A stretch of 53,299 nucleotides of DNA, from contig CBIHON010000033.1 of NCBI GenBank assembly GCA_966211965.1, positions 1 through 53,299 on the forward strand, in the 5' to 3' direction. Below are positions 36,330-44,364 of this stretch, one piece after another. Under the pieces are notes generated by a model. The model was not told where the DNA came from, searched no databases, and was given only the letters and a program-made list of their open reading frames with translations. Source of the DNA: CBIHON01 sp966211965. GTDB lineage: Bacteria; Pseudomonadota; Gammaproteobacteria; Burkholderiales; Burkholderiaceae_D. How positions within the stretch are numbered: the stretch's first letter is position 1; every line of letters starts with the position of its first letter. Position numbers and translations under genes: made by a program.

Positions 36330-37123
36330 TGGTTGCATCCGTACAAGAAATTATCCGGATACAGAATTTATGGTCGCAATTCGGCCAAGTCGTGATCCAT
36401 CAGGATTTGAACCTGAGCGTGCAAGCGGGCGAGGTTGTATCTCTGGTCGGCGGTTCGGGTTCCGGCAAAACCGTCCTGTTGCGGCAAATGCTGGGGCTGG
36501 AGCACCCTGCGCGCGGCAGCGTCAAAGTATTCAGCGAAGATATCAACCAGGCCGATGCCGGACGCGTCCAGCAACTGCGCAATCGCTGGGGCATGTTATT
36601 TCAGCATGGCGCACTGTTTTCCGCACTGAATGTATTCAACAACGTGGCCCAGCCGTTGCGCGAGTTGCGCGTATTGCCGGAAGACCTGATCCGCGATGCG
36701 GTATTGTTGAAACTGCAGATGGCCGGCCTCGGGCCGGAGCACGCCGGCAAAATGCCGGCCGACTTGTCCGGGGGCATGATCAAACGGGTCGCTTTGGCAC
36801 GGGCATTGGCGCTGGAACCGGAATTGCTGTTTCTCGATGAGCCGACCGCGGGACTCGATCCGGATGCGTCGGAAAGCTTCGTCGATCTGATCCGTTCGCT
36901 GCACCGGGAAATGCGTCTGACGGTGGTCATGGTCACGCATGATCTGGATACCTTGTTTGCGCTTTCGACCAAGATCGCGGTGCTGGCCGAAAAACATATC
37001 ATCGCCTACGGTACGCCGGAACAAGTGATCGAGACGCCGCATCCGTTTATCGAACATTTCTTCCTGGGTGCGCGCGGCCGGCGTGCGCTGGAAGAATTGC
37101 ACCACACAGAGGAAGCAAGTTAA
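36329..37123 (+). CDS. mlaF: MlaF-type lipid ABC transporter ATP-binding protein
   Basis: 264-residue ABC ATPase energising MlaE. Walker A LVGGSGSGKTVLLRQM (about 40-55), Q-loop WGMLFQHGALFSALNVFNN (about 90-108), signature DLSGGMIKRVALARAL (about 145), Walker B LLFLDEPTAGLDPDAS (about 168) and switch MVTHDLDTLF are intact. The C-terminal tail HPFIEHFFLGARGRRAL matches the MlaF type. Its start overlaps the permease stop by one base. Confidence 0.95.
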   Translation: MVASVQEIIRIQNLWSQFGQVVIHQDLNLSVQAGEVVSLVGGSGSGKTVLLRQMLGLEHPARGSVKVFSEDINQADAGRVQQLRNRWGMLFQHGALFSALNVFNNVAQPLRELRVLPEDLIRDAVLLKLQMAGLGPEHAGKMPADLSGGMIKRVALARALALEPELLFLDEPTAGLDPDASESFVDLIRSLHREMRLTVVMVTHDLDTLFALSTKIAVLAEKHIIAYGTPEQVIETPHPFIEHFFLGARGRRALEELHHTEEAS

Positions 37124-37140
37124 GGCCATGGAAATACACA

Positions 37141-38097
37141 ATGGAAAATAAGGCGCACGCACTGGTGGCAGGCCTGTTTACGATCATGCTGCTGATCGCG
37201 GCGATCCTGATCGGCCTCTGGTTCAATCGCGACCGTGTCGAACGAGTGCCTTACGAGATCGCGACCAAGCTTTCGATCCCCGGCTTGAGCCCGCAAGCGG
37301 CGGTACGCTATCGCGGACTCGATATCGGCCGGGTGGACGATATTACGTTCGACCCGAAGGTGCCGGGTCAGATCCTGATCCATATCAGCGTCCGGCCCGA
37401 TACGCCGATCACGAAATCGACCTTCGCGGTGCTGGGTTCGCAAGGCGTCACGGGCATCGCTTACATCCAGTTGGATGACGACGGCAGGAACCCGGTGGTG
37501 GTCACCAGTTCCAAAAAGCATGTCGCGCGCATCGACATGCGTCCAAGCCTGTGGGATCAATTGCAAGACCGCGGCATGGCGATCCTAGAACAGACGGAGG
37601 AATTGACCAAGCGCTTCAATCGCTTGCTCGATCCGCCCAATCAAACCGCGATGCTGGCCGCCTTCGACAAGGTCGGCAAGGCTGCCGACAAGGTGGGCAA
37701 GGCCGCAGATGAAATCGAATCCATTCCCCGTCAGCTCGGCCCGACCCTGGCCAAGTTGCCGGTGCTGGCGGTCGAAGCGAAACAGACCTTGGCTTCCATC
37801 TCGGCACTGGCGAAAGAGGCCAGCGCCTTGAGCAACAACCTGAATACCTTCGCTACCCGGCTGCAAGCACCGGACGGCGCGGTCGCAAAACTGTCGGCCG
37901 CCGCCGATCAATTCGGCGCAGCGGCAAACCGGATCGAATTCGAGACGCTACCGCTGACGCACGATGCGCGCACGTCGCTGCGCACCTTCAACCGCACGCT
38001 GGAAAATTTCACCGAGCGCCCGCAAAGCCTCCTGTTCGGCACGCCGAGCATGGCGCCGGGACCGGGAGAACCCGGCTTCACCGCTCCGAACAGGTAA
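37141..38097 (+). CDS. mlaD: MlaD/MCE-domain lipid-binding protein
   Basis: 318-residue membrane-anchored periplasmic protein. N-terminal transmembrane helix (GLFTIMLLIAAILIGLWF, about 10-27), one MCE domain (about 35-115; IPGLSPQAAVRYRGLDIGRV and GVTGIAYIQLD), then a long Ala/Leu/Lys helical segment with coiled-coil character (about 150-270, KVGKAADKVGKAADEI) and a Pro/Gly-rich end. The MCE ring forms a lipid tunnel in characterised homologues. At 318 residues it is longer than E. coli MlaD (183 aa) and closer to PqiB/actinobacterial MCE proteins in having an extended helical tail. Confidence 0.93.
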   Translation: MENKAHALVAGLFTIMLLIAAILIGLWFNRDRVERVPYEIATKLSIPGLSPQAAVRYRGLDIGRVDDITFDPKVPGQILIHISVRPDTPITKSTFAVLGSQGVTGIAYIQLDDDGRNPVVVTSSKKHVARIDMRPSLWDQLQDRGMAILEQTEELTKRFNRLLDPPNQTAMLAAFDKVGKAADKVGKAADEIESIPRQLGPTLAKLPVLAVEAKQTLASISALAKEASALSNNLNTFATRLQAPDGAVAKLSAAADQFGAAANRIEFETLPLTHDARTSLRTFNRTLENFTERPQSLLFGTPSMAPGPGEPGFTAPNR

Positions 38098-38104
38098 GCA
38101 GCCC

Positions 38105-38761
38105 ATGAAAAAAATCATCCCTATTGCATTCCTCGTGCTGGCCTGTGCCGGATGCACCTTGGTCGGAGCCGGCATCGCCAAGACCGATCTGCCATCGCTG
38201 TACGATTTCGGTCCGCTGCATACGCCGGCGGACACCAAGGCCGCGACATCCCTGCCGCCGCTCGGCGTTGCCGAAGTCAATACGCCTGCCTGGCTCGACA
38301 GCCCGATGATGTACTACCGTCTGAGCTACGCCAACGTGCAACAGCCGCGCCCTTATGCCGGCAGCCGCTGGGTCATGCCACCCGGCCAACTGTTCGGTCA
38401 ACGCTTGAAAGCCCGCATCGCGCAAGCCGGCGGCGTGGTGCTGGGGGCAACCGACGGCGCAGCCAATGTGCCCGTATTGCATATCGATGCCGATGAATTC
38501 GCGCAGAGCTTCGACAGCCCCACGCAAAGCAAGGCGACCCTATCGCTGCGCGCTTCGTTGTTCAACGGGCGCAGCCTGGTGGCGCAAAAGACGTTCACCC
38601 AACAAGCGCCCGCACCGAGCGCCGATGCGGCCGGCGGCGCCCGCGCGCTTTCTGCCGCCGCCGACGCGGCTATTGCCGATATGATGAACTGGCTGGCCGC
38701 GCTGTCGGCCGGAAAAGAAGCGAGCGCCATTTCCAATGCCGGCCCAGGCAAAACACGATAA
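38105..38761 (+). CDS. ABC-type transport auxiliary lipoprotein (PqiC/YmbA-like)
   Basis: 218-residue lipoprotein. Signal peptide and lipobox are seen: MKKIIPIAFLVLACAGC, with Cys at 17 as the lipidated residue. The mature part follows the ABC_trans_aux pattern: YDFGPLH, the long loop PPLGVAEVNTPAWLDSPMMYYRL, then PGQLFGQRLKARIAQAGG. Such lipoproteins sit in the outer membrane and receive the MCE protein of the operon. Last gene of the Mla-like operon (7 bp after mlaD). Assignment is by domain pattern and context. Confidence 0.88.
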   Translation: MKKIIPIAFLVLACAGCTLVGAGIAKTDLPSLYDFGPLHTPADTKAATSLPPLGVAEVNTPAWLDSPMMYYRLSYANVQQPRPYAGSRWVMPPGQLFGQRLKARIAQAGGVVLGATDGAANVPVLHIDADEFAQSFDSPTQSKATLSLRASLFNGRSLVAQKTFTQQAPAPSADAAGGARALSAAADAAIADMMNWLAALSAGKEASAISNAGPGKTR

Positions 38762-38808
38762 CGTCAGGTTTGCCAGCATAAAATGGTGAAGCTCGGACCA
38801 CCCAGACC

Positions 38809-39936
38809 ATGCCCGCCCTGAAACCGGAACCAGCTCCCGTCGCCTCGGCATTTGCACGCATAGGCTTGCTGGCCTACATGCTGCTGATCGTTTACGCGAG
38901 CTGGTTCCCGTTCTCCGGCTGGCACAACATGGGCTTGTCCGCGTTCGGCTATCTGCTTGCCCCCTTGCCGCATTACTGGACGGTATTCGACGTCGCGACC
39001 AATATCGTCGGTTACATACCGCTAGGCATCCTGATGGTGTTTGCCCTATATCCCCACCTGCGCGGCATCTGGGCGGCGCTGTTCACGGTCATCGCCGGCA
39101 GCCTGCTTTCGGCCATCATGGAAGCAGTGCAAACCTACCTGCCGACGCGCGTGGCATCCAATCTCGATTTGCTGACGAATTCGAGCGGCGTCGTTCTTGG
39201 TGCGCTGGCCGGCATGCTGCTGAGCCGCACGTTCCTCGAACAAAGCCGGCTGCTGGTGTTGCGGCGAAGCTGGTTTTCCAGCGATGCCGGGCCTGGCTTG
39301 ATCGTATTGGGTTTATGGCCTCTGGCGCAGATTTATCCGCAAGGCTATCTGTTCGGCCACGGCCAGATCATGCCTATCCTGTCGGACTGGCTTGGCAGCC
39401 TATTGTCGACGCCGGTCGATTTAAGCAGCGCCATCCGGCGAGGCGCCGAATTGACGGCAAAACAGTACTGGCTGTCCGAAACCATCATCACCACCTGCGG
39501 CCTGACCGGGGCGGTATTGACCCTGCTCTGCCTGCTGCGCGCCAAAGCCCCGAGAGCAAGCCTGGTATTCCTGCTGATCGCCGCCGCCATCACCGTCAAG
39601 TCACTCTCGAATGCCTTGCAATTTTCCCCGGACAACGCCTTTGCCTGGCTCACTCCTGGCGCCCAAGGTGGACTCTTGCTCAGCGTGGTGATGCTGACCG
39701 GTCTGGTGTTTGCACCGGTAGCCGCCCAACGCCAGGTCGCCGTCCTGACCTTGATCATGAGCCTGGCTGCGCTCAACACCGTTCCGGCCAATCCGTATTT
39801 CACGGCAACCCTGCAAACCTGGGTGCAGGGCAAGTTCCTCAACTTCAACGGCGCAGCACAATTCCTGTCGCTGGCATGGCCCTTTTTCGCTCTCTGGTCG
39901 CTGCTGCGGCCGCCGCGCAGGCAGAAAGGTGAATGA
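38809..39936 (+). CDS. VanZ-like family membrane protein
   Basis: 375-residue polytopic inner-membrane protein of the VanZ-like type. About nine to ten hydrophobic segments are visible, starting with IGLLAYMLLIVYASWFPFSG. The VanZ-type motif DVATNIVGYIPLGILMVFAL (about 63-82) and the EAVQTYLPTRVASNLDLLTNSSG loop (about 105-127) are characteristic. Function of bacterial VanZ-like proteins outside glycopeptide resistance is unclear; no resistance role is implied here. It follows the lipid transporter operon by about 50 bp and could be co-transcribed. Confidence 0.85.
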   Translation: MPALKPEPAPVASAFARIGLLAYMLLIVYASWFPFSGWHNMGLSAFGYLLAPLPHYWTVFDVATNIVGYIPLGILMVFALYPHLRGIWAALFTVIAGSLLSAIMEAVQTYLPTRVASNLDLLTNSSGVVLGALAGMLLSRTFLEQSRLLVLRRSWFSSDAGPGLIVLGLWPLAQIYPQGYLFGHGQIMPILSDWLGSLLSTPVDLSSAIRRGAELTAKQYWLSETIITTCGLTGAVLTLLCLLRAKAPRASLVFLLIAAAITVKSLSNALQFSPDNAFAWLTPGAQGGLLLSVVMLTGLVFAPVAAQRQVAVLTLIMSLAALNTVPANPYFTATLQTWVQGKFLNFNGAAQFLSLAWPFFALWSLLRPPRRQKGE

Positions 39937-39978
39937 ACGCGGTGTATCATTTCGCTTTTCCGCATACACCGACTTACC

Positions 39979-40296
39979 ATGAGCGACCAAGCTTACTACC
40001 AGCAACACGTTTTTTTTTGCGTCAATCAGCGCGAAGGCGGCCGCCCCTGCTGTTTCAATCGGGGCGCCAAAATAGCGCAAGAGCACGCCAAACACCGCAT
40101 CAAGCAAATGGATTTGAACGGCCCCGGAAAAATCCGCATCAACCAGGCGGGCTGCCTGGACCGCTGCGAAGAAGGCCCGGTGCTGGTGGTCTATCCGCAA
40201 GGCACTTGGTACACCTACGTCGATACACAAGATATTGACGAAATCATCGACGTCCATCTCGTAGGCGGAAAAATCGTCGAGCGCTTGAAAATTTAA
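39979..40296 (+). CDS. (2Fe-2S) ferredoxin domain-containing protein
   Basis: 105-residue cytoplasmic protein of the thioredoxin-like [2Fe-2S] ferredoxin type. The likely cluster cysteines are FFCVNQREGGRPCC (about 13-26) and NQAGCLDRCEEGPVL (about 57-70), with the spacing of the family. The C-terminal half has VVYPQGTWYTYVDTQDIDEI, also typical. Its electron partner is unknown. Short intergenic distances (42 bp upstream, 12 bp downstream) link it with the hydrolase gene that follows. Confidence 0.9.
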   Translation: MSDQAYYQQHVFFCVNQREGGRPCCFNRGAKIAQEHAKHRIKQMDLNGPGKIRINQAGCLDRCEEGPVLVVYPQGTWYTYVDTQDIDEIIDVHLVGGKIVERLKI

Positions 40297-40308
40297 TCTT
40301 CCCCCCAA

Positions 40309-40932
40309 ATGAATTCACAAACAAAAAAATTCTCGATAAACGGCGCCGCCGGCGCTCTCGAATGCGCGCTCGACCTCCCCTCCGCAACGCCGCGCGGCAT
40401 CGCATTGGTGGCGCATCCGCATCCGCTCTATGGCGGCACGATGGACAACAAGGTCGCGCAAACCCTGGCGCGCGCATTCATCGCGCTGGGCTATGCAACG
40501 GTCCGCATGAATTTCCGCGGCGTCGGCGCATCGGCCGGCGTGCATGACGAAGGCCGTGGCGAGACCGACGACATGGCGCTCCTGCTGGCGCACGTTCAAC
40601 AGCAGTATCCGGGCGTTCCGGTGGCATTGGCCGGCTTCTCCTTCGGCACTTTCGTCCAGGCGCAGTTACAGCAGCGTTTGATCGCGCAAGGCACACCTGC
40701 CGAGCGCCTGGTGCTGGTCGGCACCGCTGCCGGCAAATGGGCAGTCCCGCATGTGCCGGCCAATACCATCCTGATCCACGGCGAGCTGGACGACACGATT
40801 CCATTGGCTCACGTGTTCGATTGGGCACGGCCGCAGGATTTGCCGGTGATCGTGATCCCGGGTGCGGATCACTTTTTTCATCGAAAGCTGCAACATATCA
40901 AGAATTTCGTAGTCGAATTGTGGCGCCGGTGA
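40309..40932 (+). CDS. Alpha/beta hydrolase
   Basis: 207-residue alpha/beta-hydrolase. The N-terminal strand-loop ALVAHPHPLYGGTMDNK (oxyanion region), nucleophile elbow LAGFSFGTFVQ (Ser at about 111), catalytic Asp in HGELDDTIPLAHVFDW and His in VIPGADHFFHRK are all visible. The short length and the HPHP motif match the small serine hydrolases often annotated near conserved ferredoxin-like genes in betaproteobacteria. Substrate unknown. The start has no obvious Shine-Dalgarno; the ATG lies 12 bp after the ferredoxin stop. Confidence 0.9.
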   Translation: MNSQTKKFSINGAAGALECALDLPSATPRGIALVAHPHPLYGGTMDNKVAQTLARAFIALGYATVRMNFRGVGASAGVHDEGRGETDDMALLLAHVQQQYPGVPVALAGFSFGTFVQAQLQQRLIAQGTPAERLVLVGTAAGKWAVPHVPANTILIHGELDDTIPLAHVFDWARPQDLPVIVIPGADHFFHRKLQHIKNFVVELWRR

Positions 40933-41018
40933 CGGGCCGCGGCGCGTTATAATTTGCACCTGTTTTCCGGCCTTTTCCATTGCCTCCGGCGCCAAGCGGG
41001 AGGCCACCAGTACATCCC

Positions 41019-42164
41019 ATGAAAAATTTATTCGCGGCCTTGGCCGCAAGCCTTCTGTTTGTCTCCGCCGCCTTCGCGCAAAACGTTCCCGCTCCGACCA
41101 TCGCCGCCAAATCCTGGCTGCTGCTTGATGCCACCAGCGGCCAAGTGCTCGCATCGCAAGAACCCAATTTGCGCATCGAGCCGGCTTCGCTCACCAAGAT
41201 CATGACCGCCTATCTCGCCTTTGCAGCGATCAAGGATAAAAAGCTCGACTTGAACCAGATGATCAATGTCTCGGTGCGTGCCTGGAAAGTCGACGCCAGC
41301 AGTTCCAAGATGTTTATCGAGCCGGCCACGCCGGTCAAAGTCAACGATCTGCTGTATGGCCTGATCGTTCAATCGGGGAACGACGCCTCGGTGGCGCTGG
41401 CCGAAGCGGTCGCGGGTGCGGAAGACACCTTCGTCGTGCTGATGAACCGCGAAGCCGAGCGCATGGGGCTCAAATCAACCCACTTCGCCAATTCGCACGG
41501 CTTGCCCAGCCCGGACAACTATTCGACCGCACAAGACCTGTCGACGCTGGCGGCGCGCCTGATCGCCGACTATCCGGATTTCTATAAAATTTATTCGACC
41601 AAGGAATTCACCTACAACAAGATCACGCAGCCGAACCGCAATCGCCTGCTCTGGCTGGACCCGACCGTCGACGGCATGAAGACTGGCCATACCCAAGGCG
41701 CCGGTTATTGCCTGATATCGTCCGCCAAACGCCCCAACGGCAACGGCGAACGGCGGCTGATTTCGGTCCTCATCGGCGCAGCATCCGATCAAATCCGCGC
41801 GCAGGAAAGCCAGAAACTGCTGAATTGGGGCTTCCAGAATTTCGACACCGTGAAGCTGTATGCCAAGGGCCAGGCAGTAGCAACTCCGGAGGTATGGAAA
41901 GGGACGCAAAGCCAGATCAAGATCGGCTTCACACAAGACATCTACGTGACCGTGCCCAAAGGCATGGCTGAAAAAATGAAGCCTGTCCTGGAGCGCAAGG
42001 ACCCGATGGTGGCGCCGATCCCGGAACACAGCAAGGTCGGCACGCTGAAGATGATGGCCGACGGCAAAGTGCTGACCGAATTGCCCGTGCTGGCGCTGGA
42101 GCAGGTCAACCAGGCCAGCATTTTCGGCCGGGCATGGGATTCCGTACGATTGTGGGTCAAGTAA
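41019..42164 (+). CDS. dacC: D-alanyl-D-alanine carboxypeptidase (PBP5/6 family)
   Basis: 381-residue low-molecular-weight penicillin-binding protein trimming the terminal D-Ala of peptidoglycan stem peptides. Signal peptide MKNLFAALAASLLFVSAAFA, then SxxK in ASLTKIMTAY (about residue 58), SxN in VQSGNDASVAL (about 117) and KTG in MKTGHTQGAGY (about 220), all present. The C-terminal beta domain and amphipathic anchor (about 275-381, ending FGRAWDSVRLWVK) attach it to the membrane. ATG 41019 is preferred although the only GGAGG lies 14 nt upstream; a longer open frame begins at 40980. DacA/DacC cannot be distinguished from sequence alone. Confidence 0.94.
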   Translation: MKNLFAALAASLLFVSAAFAQNVPAPTIAAKSWLLLDATSGQVLASQEPNLRIEPASLTKIMTAYLAFAAIKDKKLDLNQMINVSVRAWKVDASSSKMFIEPATPVKVNDLLYGLIVQSGNDASVALAEAVAGAEDTFVVLMNREAERMGLKSTHFANSHGLPSPDNYSTAQDLSTLAARLIADYPDFYKIYSTKEFTYNKITQPNRNRLLWLDPTVDGMKTGHTQGAGYCLISSAKRPNGNGERRLISVLIGAASDQIRAQESQKLLNWGFQNFDTVKLYAKGQAVATPEVWKGTQSQIKIGFTQDIYVTVPKGMAEKMKPVLERKDPMVAPIPEHSKVGTLKMMADGKVLTELPVLALEQVNQASIFGRAWDSVRLWVK

Positions 42165-42351
42165 GAATCTATTCGGTGCCCCACCAAACAGGCATGATCC
42201 GGGTCCGTGCGGCGCTCGGAATTCTCATGTACTCAAGTACACTCCGGTTCCAGCGCTCCGGCAGAGCACGGTTGACGCCCATTTGGCGGAACACTGAACA
42301 GGTTCCAGGATTGCCCTGGCGGCCTGCAATCCGTAGCGGTGCCGCGCATCG
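42165..42351. other. Non-coding stretch between dac and the family B element
   Basis: Together with the family B element it forms a 387-bp gap. It holds the 45-bp palindrome at 42212-42256; the reading frame across it has no translation signal. No gene is supported. Confidence 0.6.
42212..42256. repeat. Palindrome with a GTAC-TCAA-GTAC centre
   Basis: GCGCT (42212-42216) pairs with AGCGC (42252-42256), with partially complementary GGAATTCTCAT and ACTCCGGTTCC arms between, and a central TGTACT-C-AAGTACA hairpin (GTAC-TCAA-GTAC, 42229-42240). Shares the GTAC-N4-GTAC centre with the A, B and C families but has different arms and no CTAG ends. Confidence 0.55.
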
Positions 42352-42474
42352 CTAGAGCATTTTTAGCCTGACCGTGCGGAGTCAAGGTCAGGACGAGGAG
42401 CGGACGCGTACAGAGGTACGCCGAGCACCGGCGGCCTGAGATTGGCCCGCACGGTCAGGCTAAAAATGCTCTAG
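42352..42474. repeat. Palindromic element, family B, copy 2 (123 bp)
   Basis: Same length, CTAGAGCATTTTTAGCC/GGCTAAAAATGCTCTAG ends and core as copy 1 (12716-12838). Centre GTAC-AGAG-GTAC (42408-42419). The CTAG ends are perfect inverted repeats here. Confidence 0.92.
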
Positions 42475-42551
42475 CGGCATACTTTCTTTGCATAACCAAC
42501 AGAGCAGGATTGTGCAAAAATGGGTTTTCACCATTTACAGGAACATCCGCC

Positions 42552-43397
42552 ATGCATGATCCCCTCGTTTATCTGAACGGCGCGCTGACGCCTTTGTCCG
42601 AAGCCAAGGTACCAGTACTCGACCGCGGCTTCATCTTCGGCGACGGCATCTACGAAGTCATCCCGATTTTCGGCCGCAAGATGTTCCGGGCCGAGCAGCA
42701 TTTGGCGCGCCTGTTCCGCAGCCTTGCCGCGATCCAAATTGCCAATCCTCATACCAAAGAGGAATGGATGGCACTCATAGACAAGGTCGTCAAAGCCCAT
42801 CCCGCCGACGACCAGATGGTGTACCTGCAAGTGACGCGCGGCGTGGCAAAACGGGCGCATGCGTTCCCGGCTGAAAGCACGCCGACCGTCTTCATCATGA
42901 GCAACCCGATTGCCCTGCCCTCGGCTGCCGCGCGCGAAGCGGGGGTGGCATGCGTGTCGATGGAAGACAAGCGCTGGCTGCGCTGTGAAATCAAGTCGAC
43001 CTCGCTGCTCGGCAATGTGCTGGCGGCGCAAAATGCAGCGGAACACGATGCCGTCGAATGCATCCAGTTCCGCGACGGCTTTTTAAGCGAGGCCTCGTCT
43101 TCGAATGTATGGATTGTCAAGAACGGCGTATTGATGGGGCCGCCGAAAGACAACCTGGTTCTGGAAGGCATCCGCTACGGCCTGATCGAGGAATTGTGCG
43201 CGGCAGGCGGCATCAAATTCGAATTGCGCCGCATTGCTCGTGCCGACGTTTTCGCGGCGGATGAAGTGCTGCTGTCATCGGCGACCAAGGAAGTCCTTGC
43301 AGTGACCAGCATCGATGGCAAGAGGATTGGAAACGGCAAGCCCGGCCCCATCTGCCAGCAGTTATACGCAGCTTACCAAGCTGCGAAAGCAGCCTGA
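42552..43397 (+). CDS. dat: D-amino acid aminotransferase (class IV PLP enzyme)
   Basis: 281-residue fold-type IV aminotransferase. Seen: VYLNGALTPLSEAKVPVLDRGFIFGDGIYE (N terminus, DRGFIFGDGIYE being the class IV hallmark), the PLP lysine in EIKSTSLLGNVLAA (about 150), and GFLSEASSSNVWIV and EVLLSSATKEVLAVTSIDG in the C-terminal half. The FGDGIYEVIPI and EIKSTSLLGN patterns match D-alanine aminotransferase more than branched-chain IlvE. In betaproteobacteria this gene precedes ybeD, as here. ATG 42552 gives the usual N terminus. Confidence 0.92.
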   Translation: MHDPLVYLNGALTPLSEAKVPVLDRGFIFGDGIYEVIPIFGRKMFRAEQHLARLFRSLAAIQIANPHTKEEWMALIDKVVKAHPADDQMVYLQVTRGVAKRAHAFPAESTPTVFIMSNPIALPSAAAREAGVACVSMEDKRWLRCEIKSTSLLGNVLAAQNAAEHDAVECIQFRDGFLSEASSSNVWIVKNGVLMGPPKDNLVLEGIRYGLIEELCAAGGIKFELRRIARADVFAADEVLLSSATKEVLAVTSIDGKRIGNGKPGPICQQLYAAYQAAKAA

Positions 43398-43408
43398 TTT
43401 TTACCTCG

Positions 43409-43436
43409 TCCGGGTTCAGCCCGGATGATTTTTTTT
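43409..43436 (+). terminator. Intrinsic terminator between dat and ybeD
   Basis: TCCGGG pairs with CCCGGA around TTCAG, then TGA and a run of eight T. It lies 12 nt after the dat stop and before ybeD, so it should limit read-through into ybeD unless that gene has its own promoter. Confidence 0.8.
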
Positions 43437-43449
43437 GCAGAGTGACACC

Positions 43450-43719
43450 ATGACCCGACCCGCTGACAGCCTGATCGAATACCCGAGTGAATTCCCCATC
43501 AAGATCATGGGGCCGATGCACGACACCTTCGCCCAGACCATGGTGGAACTGGTCACGCTGCACGATCCGACTTTTCATGCAGGCAAGGTCGAGATGCGTC
43601 CGTCCACCAAGGGCACTTACCTTTCCTTGACCGTAACCGTGCGCGCCACCAGCCGCGAGCAACTCGACAAGCTGTACATGGCGCTGAGTTCGCATCCCAT
43701 GGTGAAAGTAGTGCTTTGA
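43450..43719 (+). CDS. ybeD: YbeD family protein (DUF493)
   Basis: 89-residue small protein of the YbeD/DUF493 family (ferredoxin-like fold, ACT-like). Seen: IEYPSEFPIKIMGPMHD at the N terminus, VRPSTKGTYLSLTVTVRA-like strands and the C-terminal LYMALSSHPMVKVVL, which is the diagnostic end. A regulatory role in lipoate biosynthesis is proposed because ybeD normally lies next to lipB. Here lipB does not follow; the next 2.2 kb are a module bounded by REP-like palindromes. ATG 43450 is chosen; an open frame begins at 43435 without translation signal. Confidence 0.93.
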   Translation: MTRPADSLIEYPSEFPIKIMGPMHDTFAQTMVELVTLHDPTFHAGKVEMRPSTKGTYLSLTVTVRATSREQLDKLYMALSSHPMVKVVL

Positions 43720-43727
43720 TTCGATAC

Positions 43728-43775
43728 GGAGGCAGAGTAGTTTTCGGAAAAGAGCGCTGCGAAAAAACTCTAACA
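43728..43775. repeat. REP-like palindrome, left flank of the accessory module
   Basis: GGAGGCAGAGTAGTTTTCGG ... CTGCGAAAAAACTCTAACA: imperfect dyad (AGAGT/ACTCT outer, TTTTCG/CGAAAA inner). Closely similar, in the same orientation, to the palindrome at 45885-45934. Confidence 0.75.
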
Positions 43776-43919
43776 GAAGGCGACTGCACCGACTGAAGTG
43801 CTCGGCCATCAGGACGCTGAGGCCGCAGCCCAAGCGTTCGGCCTGCCCGGCCGGCAGGAGTAGGTGCTGATCCGTCGAGCCCGACAGAATTCCGGCCCGG
43901 ACCCGGTGACTTGAGTTGC

Positions 43920-44309
43920 TCACTGCCCCCAGAATGCGTCTTCTTGTTCCTGATCGCTGGAGAACAGGCGAACTTCAACGATCTTCCCCCCATCGATCCG
44001 AATAAGATCGACTCCAGGTTGCGCGAGATCGATATCCCCGCGTTTACCTGCGAAGTCGAGTTGGATGGCAACCCAGTCACCATTGAGCATGAAGTGATCT
44101 GCGCGGGTAATAGCGAAGGTGCCGTCCGAGACTTCCATCATTTTGCCCAACATGGCTCCCACAGCGGCGATGCCCTTATGTGTGCCCGAGAACTGGTTGT
44201 TGCCCGGCTGATGCCAGACGACATCGGGCGAGATGAGGCTGGCCAAGAGGGCTTGATCTCCCGCTTGGGCCGCACGGATATAGCTTTTTGCAATGTCGAT
44301 TTGAGACAT
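43920..44309 (-). CDS. NTF2-like / SnoaL-like small protein 1
   Basis: 129-residue protein of the NTF2-like (SnoaL/ketosteroid isomerase) fold: an N-terminal helix pair (MSQIDIAKSYIRAAQAGDQA, LLASLISPDVVWHQPG) followed by the curved beta sheet with the conserved DWVAIQLDFAG and KIVEVRLFSSDQEQEDAFW. No catalytic signature beyond the fold, so isomerase, hydrolase or binding roles are all open. ATG at 44309 with a plausible Shine-Dalgarno. Co-oriented with the second NTF2-like gene upstream and probably one transcript. Confidence 0.8.
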   Translation of the reverse strand: MSQIDIAKSYIRAAQAGDQALLASLISPDVVWHQPGNNQFSGTHKGIAAVGAMLGKMMEVSDGTFAITRADHFMLNGDWVAIQLDFAGKRGDIDLAQPGVDLIRIDGGKIVEVRLFSSDQEQEDAFWGQ

Positions 44310-44364
44310 GATGATTTCCTCGCATTCAAAGAAAATAAAGGTAGGGGGACTCTCTCTTATGGGC

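Noticed and set aside
38809..39936. Glycopeptide resistance (vanZ)
   Set aside because: Only the VanZ-like membrane domain is present; no vanHAX or two-component genes, and such domains are widespread in unrelated contexts.
42134..42355. 73-codon frame after the carboxypeptidase gene
   Set aside because: Runs over the GTAC palindrome and has no Shine-Dalgarno; looks like translated repeat DNA.
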